Shown here piece by piece: positions 12,874 to 13,825 of a DNA stretch of 13,825 nt. A program made the position numbers and the translations under genes. Source of the stretch: CAYWPG01 sp964460035 (GTDB taxonomy: Bacteria > Pseudomonadota > Gammaproteobacteria > Nitrococcales > AK92); the NCBI GenBank assembly GCA_964460035.1, contig CAYWPG010000055.1, positions 1-13,825 of the forward strand, in the 5' to 3' direction. Numbering within the stretch: the stretch's first letter is position 1; every line of letters starts with the position of its first letter. The notes beneath the pieces were generated by a model. The model was given only the letters and a program-made list of their open reading frames with translations. It was not told the origin of the DNA and did no database searches.

Positions 12874-13825
12874 CCGAGGTTTTTCTCTGGGGAGCGCGTA
12901 TCGGCGCGGTGAGCTGGGATCGGGAGCGCAGGCTAGGGGCGTTCGAGTACGACCCCGAGTTTCGGTACAGCGGCATCGAGCTGGCGCCGCTGACGATGTC
13001 GCTATCGGATGGCATCTACAGCTTCCCCGAACTTAGTTACGAGTCCTTCCACGGCTTGCCGGGCATGCTGGCCGATTCGCTGCCGGACAAGTTCGGCCAT
13101 CGGCTGATCGACGCCTGGCTGGTGCGTGAAGGCCGCTCCATCGAAAGTTTCACGCCGGTCGATCGTCTTTGCTACATCGGCACTCGCGGTATGGGGGCGC
13201 TGGAGTTCCGTCCGGCATTGGCGTCGCGCAAACGCTTGGCTGAGCCGCTGGACGTGGCCGAGTTGGTGCGCTTGGCCAATGAGGTGCTCTCTAGCCGTGA
13301 GGCAATGCGAGTGAACCTTGGCGAGGACGGCGACGGGCGCCGCGACGCTATGAACGACATATTGCAGGTCGGTGTCTCCGCCGGCGGAGCGCGAGCAAAA
13401 GCCGTGATCGCTTGGAACCCTGTCACCAATGAGGTGCGCTCGGGGCAAGTGAAAGCACCTGAAGGTTTCGAGCACTGGCTGCTCAAGTTCGACGGGGTGG
13501 CGGAGAATCGCGACAAGGAAGCGCTGGCCGATCCGCTGGGCTTCGGACTGATCGAGTACGCTTACCATCTGATGGCCGTGGCGGCGGGCATTACGATGGC
13601 GCCCTGCCGGGTGCTGGAGGAGAATGGGCGCTACCACTTCATGACCAAGCGCTTCGACCGCACGGACAGCGGAGGCAAGCTGCATATGCAGTCGCTGTGC
13701 GCCCTCGCTCACTACGATTTCAACCAGGCCGGCGCTTATGGTTACGAACAGGCATTGGCGGTCATAGACAGGCTTGGGCTGAGCAAGGCCGCGCTTGAAG
13801 AGCAGTTCCGGCGCATGGTATTCAA
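12852..13825 (+). CDS. hipA: HipA-family Ser/Thr kinase toxin, 3' end outside window
   Basis: The first 324 residues of a HipA-type kinase; full length in the family is about 430-440, so roughly a quarter is missing. In E. coli HipA phosphorylates glutamyl-tRNA synthetase, halting translation and promoting persistence. Visible: the N-terminal subdomain with LWG..IGAVSWD and FEYDPEF (about 12-39), a SFHGLPGMLADSLPDKFG block near 76-93, YIGTRGMGALEF, the glycine-rich ATP loop GVSAGGARAKA (174-184) and the strand LLKFD (210-214) with a likely ATP-anchoring Lys212. The catalytic Asp and metal-binding Asp should lie beyond the window. The ATG at 12852 overlaps hipB by 22 bases, suggesting translational coupling; GGGA is 8 bases upstream. 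Whether the gene is intact cannot be judged. Confidence 0.88.
   Translation, partial: MAGRGVVAEVFLWGARIGAVSWDRERRLGAFEYDPEFRYSGIELAPLTMSLSDGIYSFPELSYESFHGLPGMLADSLPDKFGHRLIDAWLVREGRSIESFTPVDRLCYIGTRGMGALEFRPALASRKRLAEPLDVAELVRLANEVLSSREAMRVNLGEDGDGRRDAMNDILQVGVSAGGARAKAVIAWNPVTNEVRSGQVKAPEGFEHWLLKFDGVAENRDKEALADPLGFGLIEYAYHLMAVAAGITMAPCRVLEENGRYHFMTKRFDRTDSGGKLHMQSLCALAHYDFNQAGAYGYEQALAVIDRLGLSKAALEEQFRRMVF

Overview
The window is GC-rich, densely coded bacterial chromosome, most likely from a gammaproteobacterium. The grounds are a YqiA-type small esterase, a secreted protein with a GlyGly-CTERM-like tail, E. coli-type perfect DnaA boxes, and strong Shine-Dalgarno sites. I cannot name a genus. 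No rRNA, tRNA, CRISPR array, insertion sequence or phage gene was seen.

Layout, left to right. A short C-terminal end of an unknown gene (to 110, +) faces a secreted two-domain lipase (233-1648, -) across a 13-bp stem-loop. A gap of about 490 bases follows, holding repeat element A. Next is a YqiA-like esterase (2139-2732, -), divergent from an FAD-linked D-2-hydroxyacid dehydrogenase (2926-4365, +). This converges on an unrecognised 172-aa protein (4523-5041, -), with a strong stem-loop between them. A 775-base non-coding stretch then carries repeat element B, followed by a GNAT acetyltransferase (5817-6434, +), an exported beta-helix-like repeat protein (6560-7303, +) and a complete ABC exporter half-transporter (7627-9456, +). 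The next roughly 400 bases lie between converging genes and hold three perfect DnaA boxes. A metallophosphoesterase (10617-11558, -) and a small NAD(P)-binding reductase-like protein (9860-10519, -) may form a two-gene unit. OsmC (11762-12190, +) diverges from them. The right end is a hipB-hipA toxin-antitoxin operon (12499 onwards, +), with hipA cut by the window edge.

Most genes are ordinary housekeeping or stress genes in single units: lipid/ester hydrolysis, 2-hydroxyacid oxidation, peroxide detoxification, export and nucleotide phosphatase activity. They do not form an obvious single pathway.

The two most interesting signals are non-coding. First, two copies (1903-2021 and 5374-5488) of an element built from consecutive stem-loops whose loops carry TTCCCT-like sequence. 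Between copies some stems change while keeping pairing, including one clear compensatory G-C to A-T swap, which suggests selection for folding. Second, the DnaA-box cluster at 9504-9708, which could be a replication origin or a datA/DARS-like regulatory locus. Both are inferences from sequence reading and need genome-wide searches.
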